From contig NW_004454182.1 in NCBI RefSeq assembly GCF_000283155.1, positions 4,871,122 through 4,935,121 on the forward strand: a stretch of DNA of 64,000 nucleotides, read 5' to 3'. This stretch comes from Ceratotherium simum simum. Lineage: Eukaryota > Chordata > Mammalia > Perissodactyla > Rhinocerotidae. The stretch's first letter is position 1. Every line of letters begins with the position of its first letter. The notes beneath the pieces are model-generated. The model ran no database searches, had not been told where the DNA came from, and worked only from the letters and a program-made list of their open reading frames with translations. Positions 35,567 to 47,399 of the stretch are shown here, piece after piece. The position numbers were made by a program, and so were the translations under genes.

Positions 35567-36044
35567 TGCATTAGTTCCCTAGGGCTGCCATAACAAAGTA
35601 CCACAAACTGAGGGGCTTCAAACAACAGAAATGTATTCTCTCACAGTTCTGGAGGCTGGAAGTCTAAAATCAAGTGTTGGCAGGGCCATACTCCCTGTGA
35701 AGCCTCTAGGGGGTGAATCCTTCATTGCTTTTTCCAGCTTCTGGTCGCCCCCCACCAGGCATTCCTTGGCTTAAGGCAGCATAACACCAATCTCTGTCTG
35801 TATCTTCATATGGCTATCTTCTCCCTGTGTGTCTCTGTCTTCACATAGCATTTTCCCTCTTGTATGTCTCTGTTTTCTCTTCTTATGAGGACAACAGTCA
35901 TGTTGCTTCAGGGCCCATCCTAATGATCTCATCTTAAATTTCTTGCACCTGCAAAGACCCTATTTCCAAATCAGGTCACATTCACAGGTATGGCTGGTTA
36001 GGACTTCAGCATATCTTTTTGAGGTACACAATTCAACTATAACA
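35567..36044 (-). mobile_element. Complete MLT1C/D-type solo LTR, minus strand
   Basis: Runs from TGCATTAGTTCCCTAGGGCT to AATTCAACTATAACA, 478 bp, with the interior order of the longer MLT1 subfamilies (CCTCTAGGGGGTGAATCCTT, CTATTTCCAAATCAGGTCAC). Perfect 5 bp target-site duplications GGAGC lie at 35562-35566 and 36045-36049, as expected for ERVL-class integration. No internal sequence: a solo LTR left by recombination. Confidence 0.9.
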
Positions 36045-36294
36045 GGAGCCAACTTGAGGATAGTTCCACTTGAGTTCAAGTCTTCCCTTCACCCCACCTC
36101 CTTCTGCCACCCCGGGGAGGATGGCAGGTGGAAAGATGGAAAGAACTGAGTCCTTGGTTACATTATTGAGCCAACTATAAAACCACTCTCCTCTGGACTT
36201 CTGGGAAGATAATAATTTTCCGTAATGGGAAAATAGTTTCATTTAGGACTTCTGTTAGTCCTAGCTAAAAGTCTCTCCCCTGATACAAGAAAAC

Positions 36295-36425
36295 TGACTC
36301 CCACTGCTATTGCAAAAATTAAAGGAACTAATGCCAGTCTGACATTTAGCAGACTGTCTCGCATGTGGTAAGACATAATAAATGTTGGCCATTATTATTT
36401 TTATTATCATTAATGTAATTATTAT
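36295..36425 (+). mobile_element. MIR/L2 3' fragment
   Basis: CATTTAGCAGACTGTCTCGC, then ACATAATAAATGTTGGCCAT and ATTATTATTT, matches the common MIR 3' end (aataaatgttggctattatt). Confidence 0.55.
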
Positions 36426-38369
36426 TATTTAATGAGAAATCAAAATTATACATTTTCCATTTCCTTCTTTTACTTGAGGTAACAAATCTTGGTGACAGAT
36501 ATATCTAGATCTTGATTCATAGATTTTGTTTCTGGCTAACTTATAATGGAAATAAAATCCACTTTGTTAGCTGTTGTTGAATATGTAAATGTAATTAGGT
36601 GAGATCAGGTTTTATTAAGAGCTAACAAATCCAATAAAAAGCAAATATATATTAAAGAAATAAGACAATATACACAACTCATTCCAGTTTATAAATTTCT
36701 GACTTAAAGATTCAATTCACATTTTAAAATATCATTCAAAGTTCTATATTGAAGCAGCAAACGTCAGTGTCACAGTGGCCACACACTGATTTCTATGGTA
36801 CTCTATAATGTAAAGATATTGGCTTTGTTTAATATAAGTCTGGTTGTGTTTCCAGGTGAGATTGCATATTTTCTCTACATGAAAAAAAATTGCATTGAGT
36901 TTCTGGTACTATGTGTACTCAAAATCTTCTTGTCATTGGAAATTTCCTTCCTTTATTCTTTACAAAATTCAAGTGATAATAAAAATGCTCACTAATACTT
37001 CCCTAGTAATTCTTCATAGAAATATAATGATTAAGTTTTGGGATTTATGTCAACAGACTATATCTGAATGTAGCAGTTTTAAAATTCTAATGTTATAGCA
37101 TCTTCTGTTCATCATAAGAGGTAGAATTTACTCACTTTGAAAATCCTTTATTGAAAGACCCCATATAGTCAGCATTCGATACATAAATGTTTAACTTTTA
37201 TATATATTTTCTTGTTTTCTTTTCCATTGACTATGGCTAAGTAAATCCATTATGATGCTTTAAATCATATCTCTATATTCTATGTTCATGTTAAAAAACA
37301 GTTTTCGCTGTTCTTTCTTATCTCTAAACACAGATCCTCTTATTTTTCTTTCTTCACGAGTCTTACAAAATCAGCACTTTTTGTCACATATGCTTCTATT
37401 ATATTGTAAAAAATACCTGTAGCCAGGATGAGGTAAATTGGTAGCGTTAACAAAACATCCCTTAGTGTGCTATGTGAGAATCTACATTATTGGCACAGTT
37501 GCAAGGAATTCTCATCTTGTTCTACACCCCACAGAGCTCCCACTGACATCCGAGGACATTTAACTTGAACACATGCTCTGTACTCTGTTTCATTTTTCTT
37601 TTAGATATAGGTCAACACCATTCCATAGCTCTTATGGCAATTAGTGTTTTGAAGTTATTTGATTTCTGCAGTGTTTCTTGTGGAATCTTTGCATATTAAG
37701 ACACTCACCAAGAAATGGAATTCTCTCTGCTTTTTTCCACCATGACTATAAGGAGTAAAACTAAGGGACAAAATATTTGGTTAGGGCCCATATAGGTGTG
37801 ATGAGAATTAGGAGCTTTTCACACTGGTTTACTAGATAACGGATACTTTAAATACAAGTGCTATTGACCTGTCCCAGGTTTTAAATTTGAATTATTGAAT
37901 CTACAATATCCAACATAATGTCAAATACATAAAACATCTTAATAAAAATTAATTAAGGTTGAACGACATCATAGTTATGAGAGAAGCAAGAAAGGACCAA
38001 TTCTGGCAAACCATAGCCTTCACTTTCCATTCTCAGTCTCAGATTATGAATTTAGTGGGAACCCATTCTTAAAGAGCAAAATGGATAGAGAAGCAGGAAT
38101 CTTAGTACTGAAATGCTTCTCTTTTTCACTGGAGAGTCAAAAAAGCATGTATAATGGTGGATATTCTGATCATATGATGACTCTCAGGCCATTCTAAAAA
38201 GATTCATTGGCTACATTTAGGAGAAACACAAGCATAAGTACTCTGAAAGAGGGAAAGAAACAAAGAACTTAGTCTTTTCTTAAGTAATGATTAAAACTGA
38301 TGGCCAAAGTAAACTTGAGGATTAGATAAGTACTTAAAATACTTTTCACAAAAAACAATTTTGATGTCA
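36426..38369. other. Unassigned AT-rich sequence
   Basis: No gene or repeat recognised. Hydrophobic frames at 36795-37098 reflect AT-rich composition. Confidence 0.5.
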
Positions 38370-38575
38370 GATTATCTATGTTCAAATCTTAGCTCTGATA
38401 TTTCCTAGTTGTTTAAGCTTAAGAAAATTATTTAAATATATCTCAATTTCCTCATCAGTGAAATAAGAATAATAAAAATAGCAACTTGAGAAAGCTTTGT
38501 TAGGGCTAAATGATATCAAATTTGAACCTAATATCTAGCCCAGCATGAGTGGCCCAACAAATACTAACTGTGCAA
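38370..38575 (+). mobile_element. MIR SINE remnant
   Basis: TCAAATCTTAGCTCTGATAT, TCAATTTCCTCATCAGTGAA, GGGCTAAATGATATCAAATT and ATCTAGCCCAGCATGAG follow MIR order across most of its length. Confidence 0.75.
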
Positions 38576-40758
38576 TGTTGAGTGAGGACAGATAAATTCT
38601 ACAATAAACAATTGCTCAACTCTTTGAATCATCAGAGGGGATAGAGTTTTACACGTTGTAGCTGGCAGTTTTTTGCATCTCATATCTAATGAAATACAAA
38701 TTTAATAAAATCTTACCAAGATTTCTCCAGCAGAGTTTAAGTCAACATGAATGCTTTTATATTACTTGTCTACTATCTAATGGAGTGTCCTAGTTTCTTG
38801 GAAGCGTTGTCATTTGAGTCAATCATGCTTTCAATCTTAAAATTATCTTCAAAATTTTCCGATTCATTCTTAGTTGGTCATAGGAAATCTGATCTTTCTG
38901 ATTTTATGGTCATGCCTTATTTCCTCAATAAGCAGAATGTAGATAAATATTTTGTTATTCCCAGTCACATTAAATGTGCTGCCTCAAAACCTCGTTCTCT
39001 TGGTCAGGTAAACCAGATATGAGACTGACATTTTCTAATGCACTAGAATGATGTGATGTTTAACTAGCGAAGTCCGTCAGGCTGACACAGGATTGGATAA
39101 GTCCTGGTTATTTGAACAGCTGATAGATGACCAGGATAAACTTATCTTCAGTGATTGCACCTCTGTGTCTAATGCATGAGGGAGAGATGCCATCCGTCAA
39201 GGTTTTCTGGAACATTTTCAGCATGACCCCTGTGATTGGTTCTTTAACCTTTTTCGGATACAGCATTAGACGTGCATATTACAGCATACCCAACATCCTT
39301 GTCAAAATAGCACTGATTTTTAATTTTTTATATAGTGATAAATATTTTAAAAGATTCTTTCTTCCTTCTTCCATTCTCCAGAGCATTTGTTTCTCAGGTT
39401 TTGTAATATTTTTAATAAAGGTGTACAAGACTGTGTAGTGGTTGAAATCTGCTTACATTTTGCATGATAATAAAGATATTTGCATGGGCTCTTTTCTAAT
39501 AACTATGTATCATAGCTATAGAAACACTTACAAATTGAATAACTCTCATGGAGCAGCGTGAAATTGGAGAATTAGGTGGGGAATCCCCTAGAGTTCTTTC
39601 TATAGTTCAATTACCATTAATGTGTTCAAAAGTGGAAAGGAGAGAAGGGGAGAATTGCACTTATCTGACTTTTGTTTTATGTATAATTGTGAATTTTCTC
39701 TCTTCTTTGTCACTTTCTATATCTATTATTAGGAAGGGAAAAGAAAGGGGACTCTAATGCTTTAGGTCAGAAATACTTTTGCCTAAATCTCCCATCTACC
39801 TCTCCAACATGGAAAGCAGAAATCAAAGATAAAATGTGGGAGACAGACATGTTTTATTACTTTTCAATTTCTAGACATGGTAGGATGGATTATACTAACT
39901 TTCATTTTTGTATTCAAAAATAGGTCCTTTGTTCATAAACTTTTTATGATGAATTTACTATGTATAAGACTCTAGTGGCTATACAGTCTGTAGCCTTTAT
40001 GGAAAATTGAAGGTGTGGTTCTGTATTTCAATTAATTAATATTAATAATAATAATAATAATATAAACAGATAGTATACATAAGTCTATGGATGGTTAACA
40101 CAGAGTTTCATGCTTATATATGTAAGAGAGGATATAAGACAAATGCAGTTTTTGAGGCAGCCAATAATGATATCCATAAAGCACAAAATGGGAAAGTATA
40201 CATAACAAATTAGCAATGTTAAAAATTATCCTGTTTAATGGAAATACTATACTTATATGCAATACAAAATATGTGTTAAACCATTTCTGCCTAACTCCTT
40301 ATTAGTGGATTCTTGTCATAGACAATAATGTAGCATAATCATTTCTATCTTAATTATACCTATATCCTCTTACAAGCTCAGTGAATTCTATGGGGGAAAT
40401 GATATCTCCATTGAAAGTTTGAAAGGCTGATATGCCAAAAGATTATGAATTATCTGAAATGTAGATTTTCATATTTACTTTGGGTCCAATGAATACAAGA
40501 TGATGCTGCCAATCATTTGGGTTCTGGTGGGCTTTCACGTTTGGTGATAATTCATTGTCCCTAATTCTCTGAACTGGGCACAGCCATCTGCCCAAGAATA
40601 AAAAAGAATGAAGAGATTATGGGGGAAAATGTTTGGGATTTCAGCCACCACACAAAGATTATTAATTAGAAAAGTGATACAGAAGAATTGCTAAGGAAAT
40701 ACAAGGTAGATTTAATCTCATACTTAGCTCAGCTTGGAGAGGGAGCTTACATTGTGGG
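38576..40758. other. Unassigned sequence, with a CpG-bearing unique patch and an (AAT)n run
   Basis: Frames of 91 and 103 codons at 38747-39022 and 39127-39438 (plus) have no domain and poor codon character. The stretch 39,060-39,290 is unusually complex for this area and holds several CpG sites (AGCGAAG, GTCCGTC, TTCGGAT, GACGTGC), so it may be a conserved non-coding element. An (AAT)n run lies at 40,044-40,063. Confidence 0.45.
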
Positions 40759-41329
40759 TGTAGGGGAGAAAAAACTATTCCTCTATCCTCTAGGTTCTTC
40801 TGGCTGGTCTAAGAATTAAATCGACATGAGACAGAATTAAATGAGACAGAATAACAGGAGAAAATCAAACAAAGTTTAATAACATGTATACATGGGAGAA
40901 ACCCAGGAAAACTGAGTAACTTGCCAAAATGGCTGAAGTCACCACCTTGAACACCATTTTCAGCTAAAGACAAAGGAGGATGTTGGAGGTAGTGGTTTGG
41001 GACTTTAAAGAGGAGGAAGGCAATTCACATGGAGATGGAAAAGCAAATGTTTGATAAACGTTTGCCATGCCTTGTACAGACAGTGAGACATCGACATCGA
41101 GAAGACTGATCAAAGGGGCCTTGCTAGGTTCCTCCCTGTCTACCACACCTAGTTCATATTATACTATAGTTATCTCTCGTATTAGCTCCTTGCTGGAACA
41201 GGCCTTCTATCTTAAATTCTTTTAGGCAGTTAGGAGGAAGATCAAAGTTTCTTCCTGAGTCTTTTGTTCTTGAAAATAATCAAGCCAAAGAAACACATTT
41301 TGGGGTGGCAAATTCCAATCCCCCACTCA
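40759..41329 (-). mobile_element. Class-I-type retroviral LTR, minus strand (copy 1)
   Basis: Plus-strand ends are TGTAGGGGAGAAAAAACTAT and CCCCCACTCA, so the element starts TG and ends CA. Read on minus it shows a polyadenylation-like ATTAAA followed by CTTTGTTTGATTTTCTCCTG, an LTR R/U5 pattern. It is collinear with 52605-53062: shared AGGGGAG, CTGGTCTAA, AACAGGAGAAAA, and TTTTGGGGTGG near the right end. Flanking 4-mers TGGG and GGGA are near matches. No gag, pol or env flanks are recognised, so it is probably a solo LTR of an ERV1-like family. Confidence 0.6.
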
Positions 41330-41368
41330 GGGAAGGGGGATAATTACTGAAAGTGGCATCTTGTTTTT

Positions 41369-41613
41369 TTTTTGTTTTTTGTTTTGTGAGGAAGATCAGC
41401 CCTGTGCTAACATCTGCCAGTCCTCTTTTTTTGCTAAGGAAGACTGGCCCTGGGCTAACATCTGTGCCCATCTTCCTCCACTTTATACGGGACGCCGCCA
41501 TAGGATGGTTTGCCAAGTGGTGCGTTGGTGCGCCCCCAGGATCTGAACCGGCAAACCCCGGGCTGCCACAGGGGAGTGCGTGCACTTAACTGCTTGCACC
41601 ACCGGGCCAGCCC
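41369..41613 (-). mobile_element. ERE SINE, minus strand
   Basis: A T/G-interrupted tail, GTGAGGAAGATCAGCCCTGT, a second repeat, and the end CCACCGGGCCAGCCC. Perfect duplications TGGCATCTTGTTTTT lie at 41354-41368 and 41614-41628. Chance overlapping frames exist on both strands inside it. Confidence 0.95.
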
Positions 41614-41628
41614 TGGCATCTTGTTTTT

Positions 41629-42744
41629 GATATCAGTTACTCCTTATAAACCAAATTGAACTTTTTAGTGGTAAGACCAGGAGTTTAAAAGCATATAGTT
41701 GACATTTTTAGCATAATGAATTTCCTTCCTTGTCACGGTATATTTCTAATTTTTTTCTCTATTTGCCGTCTAAAAACATGTTGAGCTACTATTATGCCTT
41801 AGGTATTATCTTCTATACCTCAAACCCCTGTACCTTAAATCTGGGTTTTTAAGAGTCTCAGACTTCTTCCATCCTCTGAGGTCTCTCTATCTTTTAAGAT
41901 TCAAATAAAAATGTCTGAGCAGCCTATTCACATAGAGTGGAGAACCCAATGCCTTCCTTTTTCCCATTTACCCTACTTTACCCCGCCCTGGACACTGCCT
42001 CTGTTCCTTTGGTCAGAAGATCGCTAATGTAAGACATTGACAGATGTTTTGGTATTGTGGAAAGATATTGCCCCAAATCAAAATACAGGTAACTACTGAA
42101 AATTAATGTTTGATGTCAAGGTTCTCCAATTTACAATACTCTCCTGCCAATCAACTCCTTCACCCCAGTGACCCAACATGCCGGGTCTTTCTTGAATCTG
42201 ACCCTAAATCTTCCTCAACTCTTCCTCCCTCTCCCTCTTCCCGAGGCCTGGACCCCTCTCTCCAGAGCTCACTTGGAACTCAATATTCTTCTACTTTATA
42301 GAACAAATTTGTTCTCTTACCATCCTGGCTATGCCTAGGAGGGCTCATCTTCTGAGCCAAATGGCTCATACAGACTCACCTATTCATTTCCCTTAAAAAC
42401 AAACCAGAAATATATTTGTGCCTGCCCTTGCTCACCAAATAAGTTTGTTTCTTTTTCCATGGGTGCTTCTCCTGCTAAAAAGATAATACCTCCTCTCTGG
42501 CACGAGTCATCTACATTCTTTTCCTTTTTTTTTCGGTTTTGAGGCATTGGGGCTGCTTTCTCTGCCTGTTGCTCACTACTGCCACCTACTGATGGCTGCA
42601 GAATAAGGCAGAGCCCTCACTCTTCACCTTCAGAGGACTAGTCAGTAGATCCTTTCCTTTGCAAATTTCTTTTTGTCCTGCTGACAATAGGTGAACAGGG
42701 GCTATCAAATACAGCAAATAAGTGAAAATTACTAATGACAACTA
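41629..42744. other. Unassigned sequence
   Basis: A C/T-rich patch at about 42,150-42,280 faintly resembles L2 ORF text but cannot be called. No gene is seen. Confidence 0.45.
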
Positions 42745-43026
42745 CTGTCCCTCCGAAAAAAACCACAAAAATATTCTGTGGATCAAACAAAGCCAAGTTT
42801 ATTGCCCACTGCAGTAAAAGCCATCACCACTTAGACGGAGTCTTGGCAATGTCTCAGAAGAGCGGGTACAAGGGCAGATGCATATGAGATGTTGACATCT
42901 GGTTGAAGTCAGATCTTTTAATGCTGGAACTTGATTGGGACTGAGCAATGTTTGTGATATAATAGTCTAAGGCTGATGGCCTCAGGGAGAAAAAAGGATT
43001 TGAGATAAGTCTCATTGAGTAAACTG
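42745..43026 (-). mobile_element. Possible LTR remnant, minus strand
   Basis: On the minus strand GGGCAATAAACTTGGCTTTG is a good polyadenylation/R-region signature about 50 bp from a possible TG...CA-type end at 42745. The other end (CTGTCA at 43026) is a guess. No matching duplication was found. Confidence 0.3.
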
Positions 43027-43425
43027 TCATTTGATAAGCTAACGGTTTATCCATTTGAGCTAGGTATTGTTCTGAGAAAGGCCAAGTTGAGGAATCTATC
43101 CTTCAAATTAATGCATTTTCAGGAAGTTCTTAAAACAATTTTATTTGCAACTTTGTCTTCCTGGACAAGAATTTGGGGGAACGCTAAAGTCATGTTAATA
43201 TGGACAGTCTTGGTTCTTGGTCTAACAAGCTATGTAGTTATAGGCAAGTTATTCACACTAACAGGAAACTGTCCTGTGTATGTGTTCTTTTCTGTGCTCA
43301 AGACACCTCATGGCAGAGACCATTCAAATCTGTATCTACAGTGCCTGGAATTCACTCAGAGAAACTTTCCTTGACCATGCAAGATCCTTCCCTCATCTCT
43401 CCAGTAGGGATTCAATAATTTGAGG

Positions 43426-43460
43426 GAGTGAGTGAGTGAGTGAATGAATGAATGAATGAA
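43426..43460. repeat. (GAGT)n/(GAAT)n tetranucleotide repeat
   Basis: GAGTGAGTGAGTGAGTGAAT followed by further GAAT units. It lies at the 3' edge of a weak L2-like stretch (about 43,290-43,425), consistent with tail-derived GAAT expansion. Confidence 0.85.
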
Positions 43461-43464
43461 CCAA

Positions 43465-44402
43465 TGAATATGCCCATTGTTGAATTAGACACTTAGAGAA
43501 TGGAAGTAAATATTTTTTCAAGTTTTCATTTAAATCAAAGTTAATTGTAAACAGTTTCTCTGATATTATTCTGAAGACCCATCACATTACTAGTCCTGAA
43601 GGGAAAAGTAAAGATGCCATAAGGTCTTAATTGCATCTTAATTTGCATTTCTGAGAAACTCTAAGCATGCATTTCCCTTAACATGTCCCTTCATTGGAAT
43701 AATACTTCCTCTTGAGGGAATTTCCTCAGACCCATATCTGTCTCAATCTAAACTTCATCCCACCTCAACAGAGCATAACACTCACTTCAACCCTTCATTC
43801 TCCTTGTAGGATAGGGGTCATAAGGGAGAGGTACAGGAAAACAAGGTGAGTGGTGTTGACAACTTACAACAGAAGCAGCCAAATAGGGTGGAATATCTAC
43901 TCTTTTAGTCACTATACAAAGAGAACCATTGCTGGCTTAAATATAATCTCTTTGTTTTCAGAACATAAGAGAGCTCTCTCTCTCTTTTATTCCTTTGCAA
44001 ATATCAGTATATTTTCTCTGTGCTACTGGATAATTTGAGTGATTTCCATTAAAAAGCCTACCAACTTTTAAAACAGCATTTATTTTGGCAGTCTACATTT
44101 ACTCCAGATGTGAAAAGGATCAATACAAATCAATTTTTATTTAATATCTGTCTCATGAAAATTTTTGTGAGACCTAAAACGTTTTTTGTACTACTCAAAA
44201 AAAAAAAAAAAAACCTCCAAGCACACATTATAAAGTCCTTTATGTCCAAGCAAATTGATACAAATATTAAAAGCATTTACGAAGTTTAAAATATTTTAAT
44301 AATGGAGGCTAATGCAAAATCTGTCCACATATCTCCTGATAGATTGTATTCAGAGGCATTTTCCCCCCATCATATAGCCATGGGATCTTATGATCGTGGT
44401 TT
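43465..44402. other. Unassigned sequence
   Basis: Includes a poly-A run at 44,199-44,213. No gene or named repeat recognised. Confidence 0.5.
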
Positions 44403-44843
44403 TGATACCAAACCTCTTAATCTCAAGTTCATGTGACTGATGTGCAGTAAGCCAATCACTGAGACATCAGTGCTTGGAGATGGAGAAAGATTTATTCCCA
44501 TTGGCCAAAACAAAAAGGCAGGGGGATGGGTTCTCTTCAATCCACCTTAACAAGAGAAGAAAGCAGGGGGCTTTATAGAGCTAAGGGTCTTGGCAGGAGG
44601 AGTTTTGGAGAAACAAATGGAAAGTCTTTGTTTCTTTCTTTTCCAGTAAGCCTCTGGGCAATCTGACTTCTGGGCATCAATGGCAGCTGGGGGCTGCTTA
44701 TCCGGTGATCCTTGAAAGCATTCTTTTTTTTCTGCAAAACAAGCTCATAAATCCTTGTGACCCTAAGTCACCCCTCAGGTTAAACAAGAAAGCAGCAAAT
44801 TGATAAGATTAACTTCTTTTCATCTATGTCTGTGTTGGGAACA
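44403..44843 (-). mobile_element. Probable LTR, minus strand
   Basis: Read on minus, CCAATGGGAATAAATCTTTC is a polyadenylation signal followed by TCCATCTCCAAGCACTGATG and TCAGTGATTGGCTTACTGCA, ending AGAGGTTTGGTATCA. This is the arrangement of a gammaretrovirus-like LTR 3' half. The left border TGATACC is fairly clear on plus. The right border (near GGGAACA, 44843) is a guess. No target-site duplication is visible. Family not named. Confidence 0.45.
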
Positions 44844-47105
44844 AGGTCAAAAGGTAATCTCATTGAATATTTACAGTAACCCTCAGGTACCTGGCTTCAA
44901 TTTCTTCGCTCAAAATCCAGTCTATAAAAGAAGAAGTACAACCCTACTCTCCTCATTAAGGTTAACATTTAATATCTCCACGACTTGTTGCTGGTAAAAT
45001 ACATATTACGATGTGAAAGACAAAATGTACCAGACAATTAAGGAAATGGTTCTGTTCAGGCTATTACAGTAGGGAGAACCTCATATCTCAAAGAGAGAGA
45101 AAAGCTGGGTGGAGTTGGGTCTTATCTGAGTCCTTGAGGAAGGATGGAGAGGGGTCTTATCTTGGAAGATGTGAGGGCAGGGTGATCCTTTGCACTTAGC
45201 CATTTCTTGGGACATAGAAGAGTGGGGCTTTTAGAGAACAAAAGAGTGGAAGGATTTCTTAACCAAAGCTATTTTCTGGGAGCACAGAGCTAGAGTAGAC
45301 TTGTACATTGTCTTTGGAAATAGAGATCAAAGTAACTAATGAGCACTCTTTTTCATTTCTGTTTGCTTTTTGTGCCAACATGAAAGAGTAGACGTGAGAA
45401 TCATGTTTTACTTGGCTTGTATAGTTTTACCATACTAATTTCTTATACATTAGGTATTTTCATTCATGGAGATTTCTGGAATAAGAATGAATTTTGCTGT
45501 CTTTTTTAGATCATAAACTAGTGTTACAGGATTCTTCAGCGGTTACTAGGGTTTACATAGAGCGTATTGTTCTTTTAGGGCTCCCTATCCCTGTGGTCCC
45601 AAACTCCTGTTGTGTTATCTCCTTCACTTATTGTTTGTGCCCAGGTGGCGACATTTCCTCTTTCTCCTTCCACTTGCACTCTATTGAGGCAGTGACAGAT
45701 GTTTGGAATAAGTAGCATTATTTAGGACCCAACCTAGAAAGACTTTTTTTTTTGGTTCTTTGTTTTTTTCCTGAGTAACACTTTTATGGAGAGATTCACT
45801 GGTTTCTTACCTTTATGTTCCCATCCCTCTGATGCCGTCACATGGATGGGTCTGTCTTGTCTAACAAATTAGTTCTTATGGTTTATGTCAGAACAGTAAC
45901 ACACCAATATAATTACAGGGCTTCCCAACAATAAAACTTCATATTCATTAGGCTCCCAGCATCAAGTCAGTTTGCCTAGGGCTAGGTATCATTGTCTTAT
46001 AGATATTATTCTTAGATATTCAATGTCATGTCTTTTTACCCCTCCTTATTACTGAGTGGGGAGCAAATCCCCCTTTCTTCTTTGCACAATAAAGTTTCCA
46101 GTGTTAATAGCCACATATATTTCTTTATTTACCAGGCTTTTGATATCCAGTCCTTCCATTATGAAGTCCTACCATTCATGAAGATTTTGTTCTCCAGAGA
46201 AGTAATTGACATTGTGTTGGAATTTTATTTATAAACTTTAGAAATATTCTTATTATTAATGATGACAAAGATAATCTTACTCTATTTTCATCTATGCCCT
46301 CAGTATAAAATTTTGTTTCCTAAAAGGAAAAAATAAAACTCATTTTACGTGTGTTCTGAAAAAGTTGCAAGTAATTAAATGTTTTATCCAACAAATGATA
46401 TTACTAGAAAGTGTATAAATTTGAGTTTCAAAAGATCTAGCACTGGCTAGAAAAATCTATATATCTCTAGATAAGTTGACTAACCTTTATTTGAACATGG
46501 CACATTTTCAAATTAATTCTAGACATCAGGATCTGATCACAATTTTATTTGAAAGTAAATCAAAGTTATTCTATAAGATATAAAACTAGATGGTCTCTAT
46601 TTAGTAATAAAAATAGTATTTCTTTATTCACATTGATTTCATAAATTTCTTCATAATTAAACAAACATTAGTTTATTTTGATATTTTGAAACTTTATTAT
46701 TTACTGTGAAAAATAAAATTTACTCCACCTCAAAATTGATATTCTGCCTTTTGGGACAAATTTGATGATTTCCAGAAAGATTCACAAAGTCTCCATAAAT
46801 TCATAAGTCCATGTCAACTGAAAGAGAATAATATTCTTAAAGTGAACAGGAATAGTTATTATGGCAAAATAGGGCAACCTATTTCACTTTTATACTGATG
46901 ACTCATTTTCAGAAAATGACAACTTATTTCAAGAAGCTCTCTTCTAAAAGCTAGGTGAGTCTAAAGCAGGACTTAATTGAAATGTTTGAGGAAAGGAACA
47001 ATCAAACAAGAAACAGAAGAATACCCTGTGTGTCCACTGGTAAGGCCTTCAACACAATGAATTTGAAGCTTGTCATGAGCAGGGACAAGGATACAGCCTA
47101 ATGGT
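44844..47105. other. Unassigned sequence, possibly decayed repeat
   Basis: Sequence at 45,060-45,700 and 45,900-46,200 has richer composition than surrounding AT-rich DNA and adjoins the probable LTR, so internal retroviral remnants are conceivable. I could not match any gag, pol or env motif, so none is claimed. Confidence 0.4.
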
Positions 47106-47121
47106 TGGCACATGATCATTT

Positions 47122-47383
47122 AATTTTATTTATTTTTATTTTATTTTATTTTTGGTGAGGAAGATTAGCCCTGAGCTAACATCTGTTGCCAATCCTCCTC
47201 TTTTGGCTAAGAAAGATTGGCCCTGAGCTAGCATCTGTGCCCATCTTCCTCTATTTTATGTGGGACGCCACCACAGCATGGCCTGATGAGCAGTGCGTAG
47301 ATCCCCTCCGGATCCGAACCTGCGAACGCCAGGCTGCCAAAGCTGATCACACGAATTTAACCACTACTCTACTAGGCCCACCC
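47122..47383 (-). mobile_element. ERE SINE, minus strand
   Basis: A T-rich (ATTTT)n tail, GTGAGGAAGATTAGCCCTGA, a second repeat with GCTAGCATCTG, and the end CTAGGCCCACCC. Duplications of 16 bp start TGGCACATGATC at 47106-47121 and 47384-47399 with one or two mismatches, so it is older than copies with perfect duplications. Confidence 0.94.
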
Positions 47384-47399
47384 TGGCACATGATCGTTT

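Noticed and set aside
41280..41589. 101-codon minus frame and two plus frames
   Set aside because: They cover an ERE SINE and the edge of an LTR and carry the same ERE-derived peptides as other copies.
43015..43374. 119-codon plus-strand frame, the longest in the window
   Set aside because: No recognisable domain, hydrophobic AT-driven composition, a second frame overlapping it in another register, and possible LTR and L2 remnants alongside. Length alone is within chance for 64 kb of DNA.
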